From: an uncultured Clostridia bacterium | GTDB lineage: Bacteria > Bacillota > Clostridia > Christensenellales > Borkfalkiaceae | Direction of reading: 5' to 3' | Assembly: GCA_949878885.1 (NCBI GenBank) | Contig: CATLBN010000018.1 | Span: forward strand, 1 to 39,849 | DNA: 39,849 nt | Part shown: piece after piece, positions 1-7,595 of the stretch | Layout: every line of letters starts with the position of its first letter | How positions within the stretch are numbered: the stretch's first letter is position 1 | Made by a program: the position numbers and the translations under genes | Notes under the pieces: generated by a model | Databases searched by the model: none | What the model saw: the letters and a program-made list of their open reading frames with translations, nothing else | What the model was told of the DNA's origin: nothing

Positions 1-62
1 GGAACCATAAAAGCAAACAGCACCGCCATAATAAGCAGTACTTTTAAAAACATTTGTGCCAT
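1..62 (-). CDS. N-terminus of a membrane protein, cut by the window edge
   Basis: Read on the minus strand from ATG at 62, the sequence gives about 20 codons beginning MAQMFLKVLLIMAVLF and remaining hydrophobic up to the window edge. This looks like a signal anchor or first membrane helix. There is no Shine-Dalgarno site; a TATAAT box lies exactly six bases upstream of the ATG, so the message is probably leaderless. It is divergent from the AraC-type regulator at 156, which may control it. Too little is present to name a function. Confidence 0.45.
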   Translation of the reverse strand, partial: MAQMFLKVLLIMAVLFAFMV

Positions 63-68
63 AGCTTT

Positions 69-77
69 ATTATATCA
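69..77 (-). promoter_or_regulatory. Extended -10 box of the partial membrane protein gene
   Basis: Minus strand reads TGATATAAT here, a TGn-extended perfect -10. Counting the usual seven bases, the start of transcription falls on base 62, the A of the ATG. Only a poor -35 (TTGTAC at 19 bp) is visible, which suits an extended -10 promoter. Confidence 0.5.
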
Positions 78-120
78 CTGTACGCAATAATAAGTACAAA
101 CGTTTTACTTAATAAATGTA

Positions 121-149
121 TAGACAATTCGGATATTTTGCGGTATAAT
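121..149 (+). promoter_or_regulatory. Sigma-A promoter giving a leaderless araC-type mRNA
   Basis: TAGACA at 121-126 (5 of 6 match to TTGACA), a 17-bp spacer, and TATAAT at 144-149. The expected transcription start is 156, the first base of the ATG of the regulator gene. There is no ribosome binding site between promoter and ATG, because there is no leader. Confidence 0.7.
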
Positions 150-155
150 ACGGAT

Positions 156-899
156 ATGGACAAAATAGCGTTTATTGGCGGAGTTGAAAGCGCGGAAAAG
201 TTTAAAACGGCTAAACTCTATAAAATATTTACAGCTTCGGAAAACGGCGGCAAGTTATCCTGGGGCACAAACTTTAGGCACACGTTAAATTTCGGGGAGA
301 ACGAAATTGCCGTTGTGCCGCCCAACACAGAATTTGATATTGAGTTTAAATCCCCCGAAAAGGCGCTGGTTATAACATTGGAGCAGGCGCTTTTACCGTA
401 TAAAGAACCGTGCGTTATCTGCGACGACGAATACGGCGGCTTGCATACGGCGGCGCTTACCGCCAACCGGTATTTCGGTAAAGACGGCGCAGAAGGAATA
501 CTTCAGGCTTTGGGAAATCTTATAACCGCATACACGGCGGCGTTTGCCAGACGAGAAAACTTTTCGCCCGTAACGGAAACAGTGCGCGCGGATATTTTAA
601 AAAACTTATCAAACCCTTCCTACTATTTGGACGGCGAACTAAAAAAACTGCCTCTCAATTACGATTATATCCGCAAACTTTTTAAAAAAGAAACGGGCGT
701 TACTCCGCGTGAGTTTTTAACCGGCAAGCGTATGGAACTTGCGGCGGAACTTTTGCGCAGCAAAATTACCAACAGGTATTCGAAATACACAGTTTCGCAG
801 GTTGCGGAAGCCTGCGGATTTTCCGAACCGCTTTACTTTTCGCGCGTGTTCAAAAAATACTACGGCGTTGCGCCCAGCGAATACGCACAAAATTTATAA
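156..899 (+). CDS. AraC-family transcriptional regulator
   Basis: A 247-residue protein with an N-terminal ligand-sensing half that looks cupin-like (around residues 1-120, including an acidic-aromatic beta-rich stretch) and a C-terminal AraC DNA-binding domain with two helix-turn-helix units. The second HTH has the family signature (VAEACGFSEPLYFSRVFKKY, then GVAPSEY) near the end. The open frame extends upstream to a TTG at 54, but that extension would run through a near-perfect promoter, so ATG 156 is chosen. The message appears leaderless. It is divergent from the partial membrane protein and convergent with the MerR-type gene. AraC proteins commonly activate sugar-use genes; whether this one controls the pectin genes or its divergent neighbour cannot be told from the sequence. 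Confidence 0.85.
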   Translation: MDKIAFIGGVESAEKFKTAKLYKIFTASENGGKLSWGTNFRHTLNFGENEIAVVPPNTEFDIEFKSPEKALVITLEQALLPYKEPCVICDDEYGGLHTAALTANRYFGKDGAEGILQALGNLITAYTAAFARRENFSPVTETVRADILKNLSNPSYYLDGELKKLPLNYDYIRKLFKKETGVTPREFLTGKRMELAAELLRSKITNRYSKYTVSQVAEACGFSEPLYFSRVFKKYYGVAPSEYAQNL

Positions 900-904
900 A
901 ATAT

Positions 905-937
905 TTCCGCCGCGCTCAATTCGGGAGCGCGGCGGAA
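905..937. terminator. Bidirectional terminator between araC-type and merR-type genes
   Basis: Perfect 13-bp GC-rich stem (TTCCGCCGCGCTC with its complement) around a seven-base loop, flanked by A-rich and T-rich tracts on both sides. It sits between two convergent genes and can serve both. Confidence 0.8.
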
Positions 938-944
938 TTTCAAT

Positions 945-1658
945 TTAATCGGAGTAAGTTTCTATCTGATAAGCGTTGCAGCCGCAATAAGGGCACTTTA
1001 ATTTGCGTGTTTTAGGCGTATGCGGCGCAAAAAACATTTTAATAAACTTAGGCTTAAATTTTTTGGCGCAGCTTTTACATATATATGCGGTATTTTTATA
1101 ATATATCGTTATAATTACCGCAAGCGCTGTTACAACGCAGGGCATTATCGCCGCAAACGGTATCCACCAGCCTTTAACCGCCCAAAGTATTACTGCGCAA
1201 GTTTCCGCACATAAACACAAAACGGAAATTAAAGTCATTACCAAATAAGTTATTTTGAGTTTTTTTCTTCCTTCCATAATTTTGCGTATGTCTCCGTAAA
1301 TATTGGGGTCCAAAGCATTGCCTTCGGTCATTTGCCGTCTTACTATTTTTATTGCGTTGCGTTGTGAAAGTTTTGCTTCTATTTCGTTTGAAAGCGTTTT
1401 TTCGCGTTCTTCCAAAATAACCGAAAGCGCTTCCGTTCCGAAACCTTCCGACAAAACTTTTTTAATTTCGCAAAGACTGAATCCTAAATTTTTATACATA
1501 CATATAATTTGCAGATTTTTCAGCCCCTGTTCGCCGTAGAGTCTGCGTCCGCCTTCGGAATATCCGTCCGGCACAAGCAAACCCTCTCTGTCGTAAAACT
1601 GCACCGTGCGCACCGTAACGCCGCAAAGCTTTGCAATTTCGCCCGTTGTGTATGACAT
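945..1658 (-). CDS. Membrane-anchored MerR-family regulator with C-terminal zinc ribbon
   Basis: A 237-residue protein. Residues 1-70 form a MerR helix-turn-helix (TTGEIAKLCGVTVRTVQFYD, then a wing with GGRRLY), followed by a coiled-coil-like dimerisation helix to about 125. Two hydrophobic segments (about 134-160 and 165-187) then predict a membrane anchor, and the tail carries CKSC and CPYCGC, a four-cysteine zinc-ribbon pattern. MerR proteins usually end in a short effector domain, so the membrane pair plus zinc ribbon is the odd part and may sense envelope or metal state. A good Shine-Dalgarno (AAGGAGG) precedes the ATG, and a 13-bp palindrome in its own promoter suggests autoregulation. 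The target is unknown. Confidence 0.8.
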   Translation of the reverse strand: MSYTTGEIAKLCGVTVRTVQFYDREGLLVPDGYSEGGRRLYGEQGLKNLQIICMYKNLGFSLCEIKKVLSEGFGTEALSVILEEREKTLSNEIEAKLSQRNAIKIVRRQMTEGNALDPNIYGDIRKIMEGRKKLKITYLVMTLISVLCLCAETCAVILWAVKGWWIPFAAIMPCVVTALAVIITIYYKNTAYICKSCAKKFKPKFIKMFFAPHTPKTRKLKCPYCGCNAYQIETYSD

Positions 1659-1678
1659 ACCTGCCTCCTTGACGACAC

Positions 1679-1707
1679 TTTACAATATTACCTTAGGTAA
1701 CAAGCAA
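1679..1707 (-). promoter_or_regulatory. Candidate MerR-type promoter and operator
   Basis: TTACCT-A-AGGTAA (1688-1700) is a perfect 6+1+6 inverted repeat. It lies between a possible -35 (TTGCTT, 1702-1707) and a weak -10 (TGTAAA, 1679-1684) spaced by 17 bp. A palindrome inside the spacer is where MerR-family proteins bind. The -10 matches only 4 of 6, so the promoter call is tentative while the palindrome is certain. Confidence 0.45.
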
Positions 1708-1744
1708 GCGTTTTTAATATGTTTTTTTAAAAAATTTAAAAAAA

Positions 1745-1771
1745 TTCCCGCACAGCGAAATTGCGCGGGAA
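1745..1771 (-). terminator. Terminator after the GH105 gene
   Basis: TTCCCGC and GCGGGAA pair around a 13-base loop, and on the minus strand the stem is followed by a run of seven T. It closes the transporter and hydrolase operon. Confidence 0.65.
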
Positions 1772-1784
1772 AATCTTTTATAAT

Positions 1785-2924
1785 TTATCTTTTTAAACGC
1801 CTTATTTCGGTATAAGCCATTACAAACGGTCCCGTACCCTTTGCGTCGTTTTCCACAACGGGTTCAGATATGTAATATTCGTATGTACCGTCGCGCTTAG
1901 GCTTATCTTCGGGTCCCAGCCCTGCCATAAGGCAAATTCCGCCCAAATTTAATTTACCGTCGCGCTCGGTTAAATAGCGTTTGCAAATACTGTTAAATAT
2001 GCGCTCGCCCAAGAAAGCAAACCTCTTTTCCACAAAACCCAAACGCGCGCCCTTCATCATTGCGTAAGCAATCATTGCGCTGCCGGAAGTTTCCAAATAG
2101 TTGCCCTCTCTGCCGCCTTGGTCCACAACCTGCCAGAACATACCTTCCGTCTTATCAACGTATTGTTCCAAACCGTTTATTGTTTTACGGAATATAGTTA
2201 TAAGCTCCGTCTTTAAATTGGGAACGCTTAAATCGAAATAACTTATGGCGTCTGCCAGCCCAACCACATACCAACCTATGGACCGTAGCCAAAAGCTTTT
2301 TGAAAGTCCCGTTTCTTTATCTGCCCAAAACGCCTTTTTTGTTGCGTCCCAGCCGTGGTAGTAAAGCTTTTTTTCGCTGTCGTACATATTTTCGTAAACG
2401 TTGCGGAACTGTTTTACTATATCCGCATAGTTTAAGCCGCGGTTAAACTCCGTTTCGTAGCGCGTATAAAATACATGCGCCATATAAAGCCCGTCAAGCC
2501 AAACCTGATTGGGATAAATTTTTTTGTGCCAAAAGTTGCCCGTGGGAGTACGCGGCTGGCCGATAATCTGACGGTGCAGCGTTTCAATAGCCTTTTTGTA
2601 CTTTTCTTTTCCCGTATCGCGGTACAAGTCGAAAAGCACTCTGCCCTCGTTTATATTATCAACGTTGTAATCTTCTACGCTGTATCCGCGGATAGAGCCG
2701 TCGTCATAAACGTAATAGTCTATGAACTTATCTATAAAGTCAAGATATTTTTTATCGCCGGTCTGCTTGTATATAGTGTAAAGCGAAGTCATCATACAGC
2801 CGTCTATATAGTTCCAGCCCGCCTTTTTTCCGTGCTGCAGATTTTCGATATTCCAAACGGGAGCGTCCGGAACGGTATCCGCTATAAGCCTGTCTATATA
2901 TCTGTCTATAACCGAATAATCCAT
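1785..2924 (-). CDS. GH105 unsaturated rhamnogalacturonyl/galacturonyl hydrolase
   Basis: A 379-residue alpha/alpha-barrel glycoside hydrolase of the YteR/YesR family. It removes the delta-4,5-unsaturated uronic acid from the non-reducing end of pectin oligosaccharides made by lyases. D144 in WLDGLYM and D89 in NVDNINEG match the two catalytic aspartates known for YteR (143 and 88), and the HGWD motif at 190-193 matches the substrate-site histidine and tryptophan. There is no signal peptide, so it acts in the cytosol. ATG 2924 is chosen because AAGGAG sits eight bases upstream; the frame continues further but would overlap the GH28 gene. It is the last gene of the operon, 13 bp after the GH28 stop. 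The released 4-deoxy-5-keto-uronate is the substrate of KduI encoded at 22219-23088. Confidence 0.92.
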   Translation of the reverse strand: MDYSVIDRYIDRLIADTVPDAPVWNIENLQHGKKAGWNYIDGCMMTSLYTIYKQTGDKKYLDFIDKFIDYYVYDDGSIRGYSVEDYNVDNINEGRVLFDLYRDTGKEKYKKAIETLHRQIIGQPRTPTGNFWHKKIYPNQVWLDGLYMAHVFYTRYETEFNRGLNYADIVKQFRNVYENMYDSEKKLYYHGWDATKKAFWADKETGLSKSFWLRSIGWYVVGLADAISYFDLSVPNLKTELITIFRKTINGLEQYVDKTEGMFWQVVDQGGREGNYLETSGSAMIAYAMMKGARLGFVEKRFAFLGERIFNSICKRYLTERDGKLNLGGICLMAGLGPEDKPKRDGTYEYYISEPVVENDAKGTGPFVMAYTEIRRLKR

Positions 2925-2937
2925 AAAATTTTCTCCT

Positions 2938-4479
2938 TTATTCTTCAACCACGGCTGCACAGTTTTTTATTATTAATTTTTCGCCGTTTACTCCGTCGAA
3001 CTTAACGTTTTTAAGCACCAACCGTTCAACATTGTCAACGTAAAGCCCTTCTTTACAGTATTCGCGCACGTTTTCCAGCATTGCCGGTTTAAACGGTTTT
3101 GCGTCTTTTTTAAAGCCGAACGTAACGTTTTCTATAATCACTTCTTTTATGGGACGTTCCACCAACCCGTCGAAATAGCCTGCCATACATTCGCAGTCCG
3201 TACATTCTATATCTCGGAACGCAAACCTGCCCAGATACGGCGTACCGTCGTCTACGGGTGTTTGGGGATTGCGCGAACGCACGTATTCGGTAAACCCGTC
3301 GGGGTCGCAGAAATAATACATATTTATTACAAGCGGAGTAATAACGTTTTCCATTTTAATATTTTCAAAGCACACGCCGTCGATAACTCCGTTTTTACCT
3401 CTGCCGCGCCGCGATTTTATGCGCAGTCCTCTGTCCGTACGGCAGAATAAACATTGCCCTACCGTAAGGTTTTTAACGCCGCCGCTCATTTCACTGCCGA
3501 GAGTTATAGCCCCGTGCCCGTCCTGAAACAGGTTGTTTCTTAGCGTATGATTGTTTGCGGGGGTGTTATAGGTTTTACCCATATACAGCTTTCCGCTTTT
3601 TATTGCGCAGCAGTCGTCGCCTACGCTGAACGAACAGCCTACAATATTAACTCCGTCGCAGCTTTCGGGGTCCAACCCGTCGGTGTTGGGCGCGTTTGCA
3701 GGACACTTGATTTTTATATCGTAAAATCCGAGGTTTTCGGAAAAGAAGGGATGAAAATTCCAAGCGGCGGAATTTGTGCCCGTTATGCCGTGAAAAACAA
3801 CGTTTTCGCATTTATTTAAAAATACCAAACGCGGACGGGCGATTTTTCTGCCCTTAGGCGTTTCCCACCAGGTTGAATTATCGGCGTTGCCGTTTATAAC
3901 GCCTTCGCCCACAACTTTAATGTTCTTTTGTCTGTACGCGGAAACGAGAGATTGATAGCAATCGAACGGGTCGCCCTCCCAAGAAGCGGTTACTTCTTCC
4001 CTGCCGTCCAAATAAATACGCGCCGGCACAACGGGATAATGTTCTTCGACGGGGTCGCCCAAAAGACAAGCGCCCTTTTTAAGCTCCAAAGTAATATCGC
4101 TTTTTAAAGTTATGGGACGGACAAGGTAGTTGCCCTCCTCCAAAACCACTCTGCCGCCTTTGGGACAGATGTTTACGGCCTGCTGAACAAAAAAAGTATC
4201 GTCGGAAACTCCGTTGCCCTTTGCGCCCAGCGATTTAACGCTTATAACGCCCGTTTCGCTTAGTGTTTTGAATTTTAAAGAAAATCCGTCGAACGACGTT
4301 TTAACCGTATATTCGGTTGCAGGGGAAAGGTTAAAAAGCGAAAAAACGTTAGTATTATGCTCGCCTTCCAACTCTTTGCCGTTTAAAATTATTTTATAAC
4401 TGCGCGTATTGTAATACGGGTTTTTATTTTTGAATTCAAAGCACGCCGAAGTACTTGATACAAAAAGTTTTTCAAACAT
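2938..4479 (-). CDS. GH28 polygalacturonase (exo-type likely)
   Basis: A 513-residue protein. Residues 1-75 look like a fibronectin-III-type domain, as in exo-polygalacturonosidases, followed by a right-handed beta-helix. All four GH28 signatures are visible: NTDG (265-268), GDD (287-289), GHG (321-323) and RIK (353-355), so the catalytic aspartates and the substrate-binding arginine and lysine are intact. It hydrolyses alpha-1,4 galacturonosyl bonds. There is no signal peptide, which points to cytosolic trimming of imported oligogalacturonides. The ATG directly follows the stop of the upstream membrane-protein gene, and its ribosome site (GGAG) lies inside that gene's last codons, so translation is probably coupled. 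Confidence 0.93.
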   Translation of the reverse strand: MFEKLFVSSTSACFEFKNKNPYYNTRSYKIILNGKELEGEHNTNVFSLFNLSPATEYTVKTSFDGFSLKFKTLSETGVISVKSLGAKGNGVSDDTFFVQQAVNICPKGGRVVLEEGNYLVRPITLKSDITLELKKGACLLGDPVEEHYPVVPARIYLDGREEVTASWEGDPFDCYQSLVSAYRQKNIKVVGEGVINGNADNSTWWETPKGRKIARPRLVFLNKCENVVFHGITGTNSAAWNFHPFFSENLGFYDIKIKCPANAPNTDGLDPESCDGVNIVGCSFSVGDDCCAIKSGKLYMGKTYNTPANNHTLRNNLFQDGHGAITLGSEMSGGVKNLTVGQCLFCRTDRGLRIKSRRGRGKNGVIDGVCFENIKMENVITPLVINMYYFCDPDGFTEYVRSRNPQTPVDDGTPYLGRFAFRDIECTDCECMAGYFDGLVERPIKEVIIENVTFGFKKDAKPFKPAMLENVREYCKEGLYVDNVERLVLKNVKFDGVNGEKLIIKNCAAVVEE

Positions 4480-5175
4480 TTATACATTCTCCTTTTTTAC
4501 GCGTTTTTTTACAAGCCAAACTATTAAATCTTTAATTCCTATTAAAGCCATATCGGCAATCAACGTGTATAAGCCGAATAAAAGCGGTTCAACGCCCGTC
4601 CAGGCGCCCGGGGTACCCGTTAAATGAATTACAAGATTGGTTATTCCTGCGTAAATAAACATTACTATTACTACTACCGCAATGTAATACAGAATATTTG
4701 CAAAAAACGTCCAAAACGCTTTAAACGGAAACGGGAACATCATAAAATAGTTGTATTCTTTTTTATCCGTTTCCATAAACCTGAACAGCGGATTTACAAG
4801 CACGTCTGCAACAAGCCCCAAAACGGCGCCCAACAGCACCATTTGGTCTAACGCGTTCATTCCGTTTAATCCGAACATTATAAAATAACAAACAGCGCCG
4901 GCAAACCACCATTTTACGAATACGGCTTTAACCCAAGCCGGTATTCTGCCCAAAAAGTCCGTTTTGTAGGGGTCAAACTGCTTTTGTTTGCCGCCGCGCG
5001 TTACGTTTTTGGGGTCGTCCACCCCCGTGCAGTCGGAGATATTCATGGAAATATCTTCCGCGCCGTTAAAATTTTCATCTTTAAGCGCCGCCACAAGTTC
5101 GTCTATTTTATCGATTTTCAAATCGTAAAAATTTTCGATTGTGGTTTCGCGGAAATTTTTATTTTTTTTAGCCAT
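4480..5175 (-). CDS. Four-helix membrane protein of unknown function (accessory protein 4)
   Basis: 231 residues. The first 80 or so are soluble and charged, followed by hydrophobic segments at about 83-103, 110-132, 151-182 and 193-222 and a basic tail, so the soluble N-terminus is expected in the cytosol. I do not recognise the family. The gene lies in the pectin transporter operon, separated from the preceding membrane-protein gene by a hairpin with a T-run and joined without a gap to the GH28 gene. Its ribosome site is weak (about TAGG), so it may depend on upstream translation or be poorly expressed. A transporter accessory role is an inference from position only. Confidence 0.75.
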   Translation of the reverse strand: MAKKNKNFRETTIENFYDLKIDKIDELVAALKDENFNGAEDISMNISDCTGVDDPKNVTRGGKQKQFDPYKTDFLGRIPAWVKAVFVKWWFAGAVCYFIMFGLNGMNALDQMVLLGAVLGLVADVLVNPLFRFMETDKKEYNYFMMFPFPFKAFWTFFANILYYIAVVVIVMFIYAGITNLVIHLTGTPGAWTGVEPLLFGLYTLIADMALIGIKDLIVWLVKKRVKKENV

Positions 5176-5187
5176 AACCTATTTTAA

Positions 5188-5219
5188 AAATAACCGACAA
5201 AAAATTTTGCCGGTTATTT
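5188..5219 (-). terminator. Intra-operon hairpin, probably a partial terminator
   Basis: AAATAACCG pairs with CGGTTATTT, and CAAAA with TTTTG inside it. On the minus strand the stem ends in a run of T. Placed between accessory proteins 3 and 4, it could lower expression of the hydrolase genes relative to the transporter. Confidence 0.5.
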
Positions 5220-5239
5220 AATATTTAACAAAATTTTAA

Positions 5240-5881
5240 TTAAACTTCTTCGCTTGTATCTATTTCTTCTTTAATAACGTTTTCTTCAAGCGTTTTTCTG
5301 GTATTGATTTTTGCGATAAGTTTACCGTAAAGCGGATAAGTAGCCGTAAGCACCGCGGATACCGCAACAAGCACCGCGTGCGCCAAAACGCCGTTAAGCG
5401 CATTGTAAATATACTTTTCGCGCTCTGCTTTTTGCGATGCGTTTAAAATTTCCAAAGCTTCTGCCCAAGCTTTATTCCACTGAACATACAATAAAATGTC
5501 CATAGCAATCATAACCGCCATAAACACAAAAGTGAATACAAGCATTACGATTTTAGGCTTTTTGGAACGCTTGGGGAAAGAATACATAAACAGAAGCAGC
5601 ACCAAAATGCCGAACAGCGTGTTTACGAAAATAGCAATGGGCACGCCCGTTTTTGCATATTCCAAGCCTGCCTGCGATATACTGCCGAGCAACAGCAGAT
5701 ATACCGCGGTGGAAATAAAAAGCACGAAAAACGCAATGTTCATAGGTCTGCGTTTTAATTTAACCGCAAATTTACGCGCGTGCTCTTTTAATGCCGCAAC
5801 GAATTTTCCGCCTTTGGACAAGTTGGCGTTTTCGGGTTCGGGGGTTGCGTTTGTCTCTGTTAAAACTTCGTTCTCTGACAT
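5240..5881 (-). CDS. Four-helix membrane protein of unknown function (accessory protein 3)
   Basis: 213 residues: a charged soluble N-terminus of about 45 residues, helices at about 47-67, 80-101, 110-133 and 162-183, and an acidic tail. The longest loop (about 134-161, rich in charged residues) lies between helices 3 and 4, as in accessory proteins 1 and 2. There is a strong Shine-Dalgarno (AAGGAGG) before the ATG. The gene is 11 bp downstream of the ATPase gene and clearly in the same operon. No family is recognised and there is no catalytic motif. It may be a structural or regulatory partner of the sugar ABC transporter. Confidence 0.78.
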   Translation of the reverse strand: MSENEVLTETNATPEPENANLSKGGKFVAALKEHARKFAVKLKRRPMNIAFFVLFISTAVYLLLLGSISQAGLEYAKTGVPIAIFVNTLFGILVLLLFMYSFPKRSKKPKIVMLVFTFVFMAVMIAMDILLYVQWNKAWAEALEILNASQKAEREKYIYNALNGVLAHAVLVAVSAVLTATYPLYGKLIAKINTRKTLEENVIKEEIDTSEEV

Positions 5882-5892
5882 TTTATTCCTCC

Positions 5893-6987
5893 TTACCTAA
5901 TCGCCTTACCGGGTATTTCTTTACCCTGTTCGTCTTTTACGGGAGCTTCGAAAAAGTGCGTCATTTCGGGGTCGAAGCCTATTTCTATTTGGTCGCCCGC
6001 AACGTAGTTGCACCACTCCGCAAATTTACATACAACGTGCTTAACTCCGCCGACTTTACCGTGCACCAGCGTATTCATACCCAAATTTTCGTTATTGGTT
6101 ATATGTAATTTAACGGGACCGGGGCGCGTAATGTTTTCGGGACGAACGCCCAAAACAACGTTTTTGCCCTCGTAATCCTTTAATACTTTTTTCTGCGTTT
6201 CGTTTAAGGGATATTCAAAAAGTTCGCATTTAAACTTGCCGTTTTGAATTGAGCCGTCAAACATATTCATAGGAGGAAGGCCTATAAACGTTGCCACAAA
6301 CGTGTTTGCGGGCTTTTCGTAAAGTTCTATGGGCAGGCCTATCTGCTGAACGTGCCCCATAGACATACATACTATTCTGTCCGCCAAAGTAAGCGCTTCG
6401 GTTTGGTCGTGCGTTACGTACATTATAGTTGCGTTAAGTTTTTTATGCAGAAGTATAAGTTCGCGGCGCATCGAACCGCGCAGTTTTGCGTCCAGATTGG
6501 AAAGCGGCTCGTCAAACAAAAACACCTTGGGGTTACGTACGATTGCTCTGCCCATAGCCACGCGCTGACGCTGTCCGCCCGAAAGCTGCTTGGGTTTTTT
6601 GTTAAGCTGCGATTTTAAATCCAAAATTTCCGCAGCCGCCATAACTTTTCTGTGTATAAGCTCTTTGTTTTCCTTGCGAAGAGTAAGCGAAAACGCCATA
6701 TTTTCGTAAATAGTCATATGCCCGTAAAGCGCATAGTTTTGGAAAACCATTGCTATATCTCTGTTTTTGGGCGGCTCTTTGGTGCAGTCTTTACCGTCTA
6801 TAATAAGTTTGCCTGCGGAAATATCCTCAAGCCCGGCAACCATTCTAAGCGTTGTGGATTTACCGCAGCCGGACGGTCCTACCAAAACTATAAACTCGCC
6901 GTCTTTTATATCGAGATTAAAGTCGTAAACCGCCTGAACGCCGCCGTCGTAAATTTTATCTAAATGTTGAATGTTTACTTCGGGCAT
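5893..6987 (-). CDS. Sugar ABC transporter ATP-binding protein (MsmX/UgpC type)
   Basis: 364 residues. Walker A GPSGCGKST (37-45), Q-loop (VFQNYALYGH), signature LSGGQRQR, Walker B VFLFDEP, D-loop SNLDAK and switch histidine THDQTEA are all intact. The C-terminal 120 residues form the TOBE/MalK-type regulatory domain (GVRPENI). It energises CUT1-type sugar uptake, presumably through the permeases at 11027-13034. Its ATG overlaps the stop of the upstream membrane-protein gene by one base (TAATG), showing translational coupling. It is unusual for the ATPase to be flanked on both sides by small membrane-protein genes. Confidence 0.93.
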   Translation of the reverse strand: MPEVNIQHLDKIYDGGVQAVYDFNLDIKDGEFIVLVGPSGCGKSTTLRMVAGLEDISAGKLIIDGKDCTKEPPKNRDIAMVFQNYALYGHMTIYENMAFSLTLRKENKELIHRKVMAAAEILDLKSQLNKKPKQLSGGQRQRVAMGRAIVRNPKVFLFDEPLSNLDAKLRGSMRRELILLHKKLNATIMYVTHDQTEALTLADRIVCMSMGHVQQIGLPIELYEKPANTFVATFIGLPPMNMFDGSIQNGKFKCELFEYPLNETQKKVLKDYEGKNVVLGVRPENITRPGPVKLHITNNENLGMNTLVHGKVGGVKHVVCKFAEWCNYVAGDQIEIGFDPEMTHFFEAPVKDEQGKEIPGKAIR

Positions 6988-7592
6988 TATAGCACCTCCC
7001 CGTTATTCTCGGCAGGCTGTGCCGCAGCCTCTTGCTTTTCGGCTTGCTCGTCGGCGTCAAGCTTTTTTATTGCCGCCATAACGTCTATTTCTCCGCTTTC
7101 GGCTTTTTTACTGAATTTTTCAAATCTTTGCGCTTGAATCCAGCCGATAACCGCCGCAGCGATAAGACAGCCGGCGGAAGCGCACAAATAAACGGTTAAT
7201 ATTACAAATTCAACCCAGCTTTGTTCCGGCGTGGGATAAAATCCGAAATAACCTACGGTTAAAAGTTTGTTGCGCAAGCCGTACAGCGGATAACCGAAAA
7301 TTCTGAAAATTTGGAAAGCCGCTATAACAAGCAGTACGTATGTATATACTTTATTGTAATTTTTAACGCCTTCCGACGACAGGAAAGTCGTAAGCAGAAT
7401 TACCAGCGTTATAATTACGGAAAATCCTATTGTAATGGTTTGGAAATATTTGTCGGTATATGCGTATAACAGCATAAAATACAAACAGTTGAACACAAGC
7501 CCCAAAATTGCAAGCGACTGCGCAAGCTTATTTTTTTTGTAGCGCAGAATATCGTGTTTTATAACCTGATTCTCAAAAGAAACGTCTTTCAT
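6987..7592 (-). CDS. Four-helix membrane protein of unknown function (accessory protein 2)
   Basis: 201 residues. Predicted helices lie at about 24-45, 52-71, 81-101 and 127-152, with a 25-residue loop between helices 3 and 4 and an acidic, Ala/Glu-rich cytosolic tail of about 45 residues. I do not recognise the family. It is coupled to the ATPase by a one-base stop/start overlap and begins 3 bp after the stop of accessory protein 1. The tight packing on both sides means its product is made with the ATPase, suggesting a physical or stoichiometric link. Confidence 0.78.
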   Translation of the reverse strand: MKDVSFENQVIKHDILRYKKNKLAQSLAILGLVFNCLYFMLLYAYTDKYFQTITIGFSVIITLVILLTTFLSSEGVKNYNKVYTYVLLVIAAFQIFRIFGYPLYGLRNKLLTVGYFGFYPTPEQSWVEFVILTVYLCASAGCLIAAAVIGWIQAQRFEKFSKKAESGEIDVMAAIKKLDADEQAEKQEAAAQPAENNGEVL

Positions 7593-7595
7593 AAT

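Noticed and set aside
54-155. TTG-initiated N-terminal extension of the AraC-type regulator
   Set aside because: It would run through a near-consensus promoter, has no ribosome site and adds a hydrophobic, low-complexity segment not expected in the family.
1391-1404. Sequence resembling a catabolite-response element (TGAAAGCGTTTTTT)
   Set aside because: Imperfect match inside the MerR coding region, not near a pectin promoter.
2475-3005. 176-codon plus-strand frame opposite GH105 and GH28
   Set aside because: Basic, low-complexity composition typical of antisense shadows; the opposite strand carries intact catalytic motifs.
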